A stretch of 64,000 bases of DNA from Marinobacter salinus (GTDB lineage Bacteria; Pseudomonadota; Gammaproteobacteria; Pseudomonadales; Oleiphilaceae), in assembly GCF_001854125.1 (NCBI RefSeq), contig NZ_CP017715.1, forward strand, positions 1,240,001-1,304,000. Direction: 5' to 3'. The notes under the pieces were generated by a model. The model did no database searches and had not been told where the DNA came from. It was given only the letters and a program-made list of their open reading frames with translations. How positions within the stretch are numbered: the stretch's first letter is position 1; each line of letters starts with the position of its first letter. The position numbers and the translations under genes are program-made. Shown in pieces: positions 62,584 to 64,000 of this stretch.

Positions 62584-64000
62584 TCAGTGGTCCGATCCCA
62601 GCCTGACCACTCGCAAACGCAGTGCGTTGACAATCACGCTGACTGAAGACAGCGACATGGCGGCCGCTGCGAAAATCGGGGACAGCAGGATGCCCGCAAA
62701 CGGATACAACACCCCGGCGGCGATCGGGACGCCAGCAGAGTTGTAGATAAAGGCAAAAAACAGGTTCTGCCGGATGTTGCGCATGGTCGCCAGAGACAGC
62801 TGGCGGGCTTCCACAATGCCCATCAGGTCTCCCCGGAGCAGTGTAATACCGGCACTTTCGATCGCGACATCCGTACCTGTGCCCATGGCCACACCCACAT
62901 CCGCCGTTGCCAATGCGGGTGCGTCGTTTACGCCATCGCCGGCCATGACCACAATACGGCCTTCATCTTTCAGGCGCTGAACGATCTTGCCCTTGTCCTC
63001 CGGCAGGACTTCCGCCTCCACTTCGTCAATGTGCAGTTTGCGGGCAACGGCCTCAGCCGATGTGCGGTTATCGCCGGTCAGCATGACGACACGGATGCCA
63101 TCCTTCTGTAGTGCCGTTATGGCAGCTTCAGTGGTTTCCTTCACCGGATCGGCAATGGCAAGCAACCCGCAAACTTTTCCGTCAACTGCTGCGAAAATCA
63201 CGGTGGCCCCATCCCTGCGGAGCTGGTCGGCTTCAGACTCAAAATCCGAGGTATCGACGCCTTCGGATTCCATCAACAGCCGGTTACCAATCAGTACCTG
63301 CTGCCCATCGATCTTCCCGGTCACGCCTTTGCCGTTAGGGGAATCGAAACCCTCAGCGTCGGGCAGCGTCAGGTCCATGGCCCTGGCTTTGTCGAGAATG
63401 GCATGGGCCAGCGGGTGCTCACTGCCCTTTTCCAGGCCGCCGGCAAACCGCATGAGTTCTTCCTCGCTGAATCCCTCGGCAGGAACCAGCTTTGTGACCT
63501 GAGGTTTGCCTTCTGTCAGAGTGCCGGTCTTGTCCACCACAACCGTATCCACCTTTTCCATGCGCTCCAGAGCTTCCGCGTCCCGTATCAGCACACCACT
63601 CTGGGCGCCCCGGCCGACACCCACCATGATGGACATGGGGGTGGCCAGGCCCAGCGCACAGGGGCAGGCGATAATCAGCACGCTCACAGCAGCGATCAGA
63701 CCGAACGCCATAGGTGGCGTTGGCCCAAGGAAGGACCAGGCGATAAAGGCGATAATGGCGATCAGGATAACGGCCGGCACAAAGTATCCCGCCACTTTGT
63801 CCGCCAGGCCCTGAATCGGTGCCCGGCTGCGCTGGGCGCTGGCCACCATCTGTACGATCTGGGACAACATGGTGTCGCGGCCCACTTTGTCCGCCCGCAT
63901 GATAAAACTGCCTTGCTGGTTGATGCTGCCGCCAATCACCTGATCGCCCGATTTCTTGCTGACCGCCAAAGGCTCACCGGTGACCATGGATTCGTCCACA
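62584..64000 (-). CDS. copA: Copper-translocating P1B-type ATPase, C-terminal part (5' end outside window)
   Basis: The visible 471 residues cover the end of the actuator domain (TGEP), the membrane metal-binding helix [20 protein letters not shown] (CPC motif), the phosphorylation site [11 protein letters not shown], the P1B-specific HPLA ([10 protein letters not shown]), MLTGDN and [16 protein letters not shown], and two final helices ([20 protein letters not shown]). The CPC plus Asn/Tyr in FIYNSAG and Met/Ser in [11 protein letters not shown] mark a Cu(I) exporter. The metal-binding N-terminus and first membrane helices are cut off. Confidence 0.93.
   Translation of the reverse strand, partial: VDESMVTGEPLAVSKKSGDQVIGGSINQQGSFIMRADKVGRDTMLSQIVQMVASAQRSRAPIQGLADKVAGYFVPAVILIAIIAFIAWSFLGPTPPMAFGLIAAVSVLIIACPCALGLATPMSIMVGVGRGAQSGVLIRDAEALERMEKVDTVVVDKTGTLTEGKPQVTKLVPAEGFSEEELMRFAGGLEKGSEHPLAHAILDKARAMDLTLPDAEGFDSPNGKGVTGKIDGQQVLIGNRLLMESEGVDTSDFESEADQLRRDGATVIFAAVDGKVCGLLAIADPVKETTEAAITALQKDGIRVVMLTGDNRTSAEAVARKLHIDEVEAEVLPEDKGKIVQRLKDEGRIVVMAGDGVNDAPALATADVGVAMGTGTDVAIESAGITLLRGDLMGIVEARQLSLATMRNIRQNLFFAFIYNSAGVPIAAGVLYPFAGILLSPIFAAAAMSLSSVSVIVNALRLRVVRLGSDH

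Overview
The window reads as chromosomal DNA of a marine gammaproteobacterium, most likely Marinobacter or a close relative. That is an inference from the gene set on the right (malate:quinone oxidoreductase beside an unusual long NADP isocitrate dehydrogenase, SelO, XdhC, copper genes) and cannot be proven without a search. No rRNA, tRNA or CRISPR array was seen.

Positions 1-9157 form a minus-strand defence block: an ASCH-domain protein running off the left edge, a small unknown protein, a PD-(D/E)XK nuclease, and a complete type I restriction-modification operon (hsdR-hsdM-hsdS). Positions 9158-15890 hold a Tn7-like transposition module (tnsA-tnsB-tnsC-tniQ, tightly overlapping). It converges on an odd fusion gene that joins a GIY-YIG-like N-terminus to an Xre/MbcA/ParS-type antitoxin domain and is preceded by a perfect 12+12 bp palindrome. 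Positions 16005-20839 hold a GC-rich tyrosine recombinase followed by a 1352-residue AT-richer protein with a DUF4297/Cap4-like nuclease, a STAND-type NTPase and a long helical C-terminus, which looks like an Avs-like anti-phage sensor.

Positions 20973-45113 look like a chain of inserted modules. A tyrosine recombinase family occurs three times: one intact copy, one 5'-truncated copy, and one scrambled copy carrying an internal inversion and a deletion. A 17-bp motif, TTTAGYACTTTSTGTGG, usually followed by TCGTCCA, recurs singly or in threes at module boundaries (about 22.5, 22.7, 32.3, 35.7 and 45.1 kb). The cargo between boundaries is unrelated from module to module: a GNAT acetyltransferase, an ICMT-like methyltransferase, a sulfatase-fold membrane protein, an M23 peptidase, a carotenoid-desaturase-like oxidoreductase, a LysR/EamA pair, and a 9.4 kb catabolic island. 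That island encodes a sugar-type ABC importer with a TorT-like binding protein, PxpA, PxpB, PxpC, a biotin carboxylase, a mini biotin carrier and a LysR regulator. Imperfect 27-bp direct repeats flank it. This recombinase/repeat arrangement is the best candidate here for an undescribed mobile system.

Positions 45154-64000 look like ordinary backbone: selO, a Cache-domain chemoreceptor, an orphan xdhC, a TpsB remnant, icd with an internal duplication, mqo, two small secreted proteins, then a six-gene operon (beta-propeller, LolA-like protein, LolD-like ATPase, double FtsX-type permease, outer-membrane barrel, small membrane protein). It ends with a Cys-rich secreted protein, a DUF302 protein and a copper P-type ATPase cut by the right edge.
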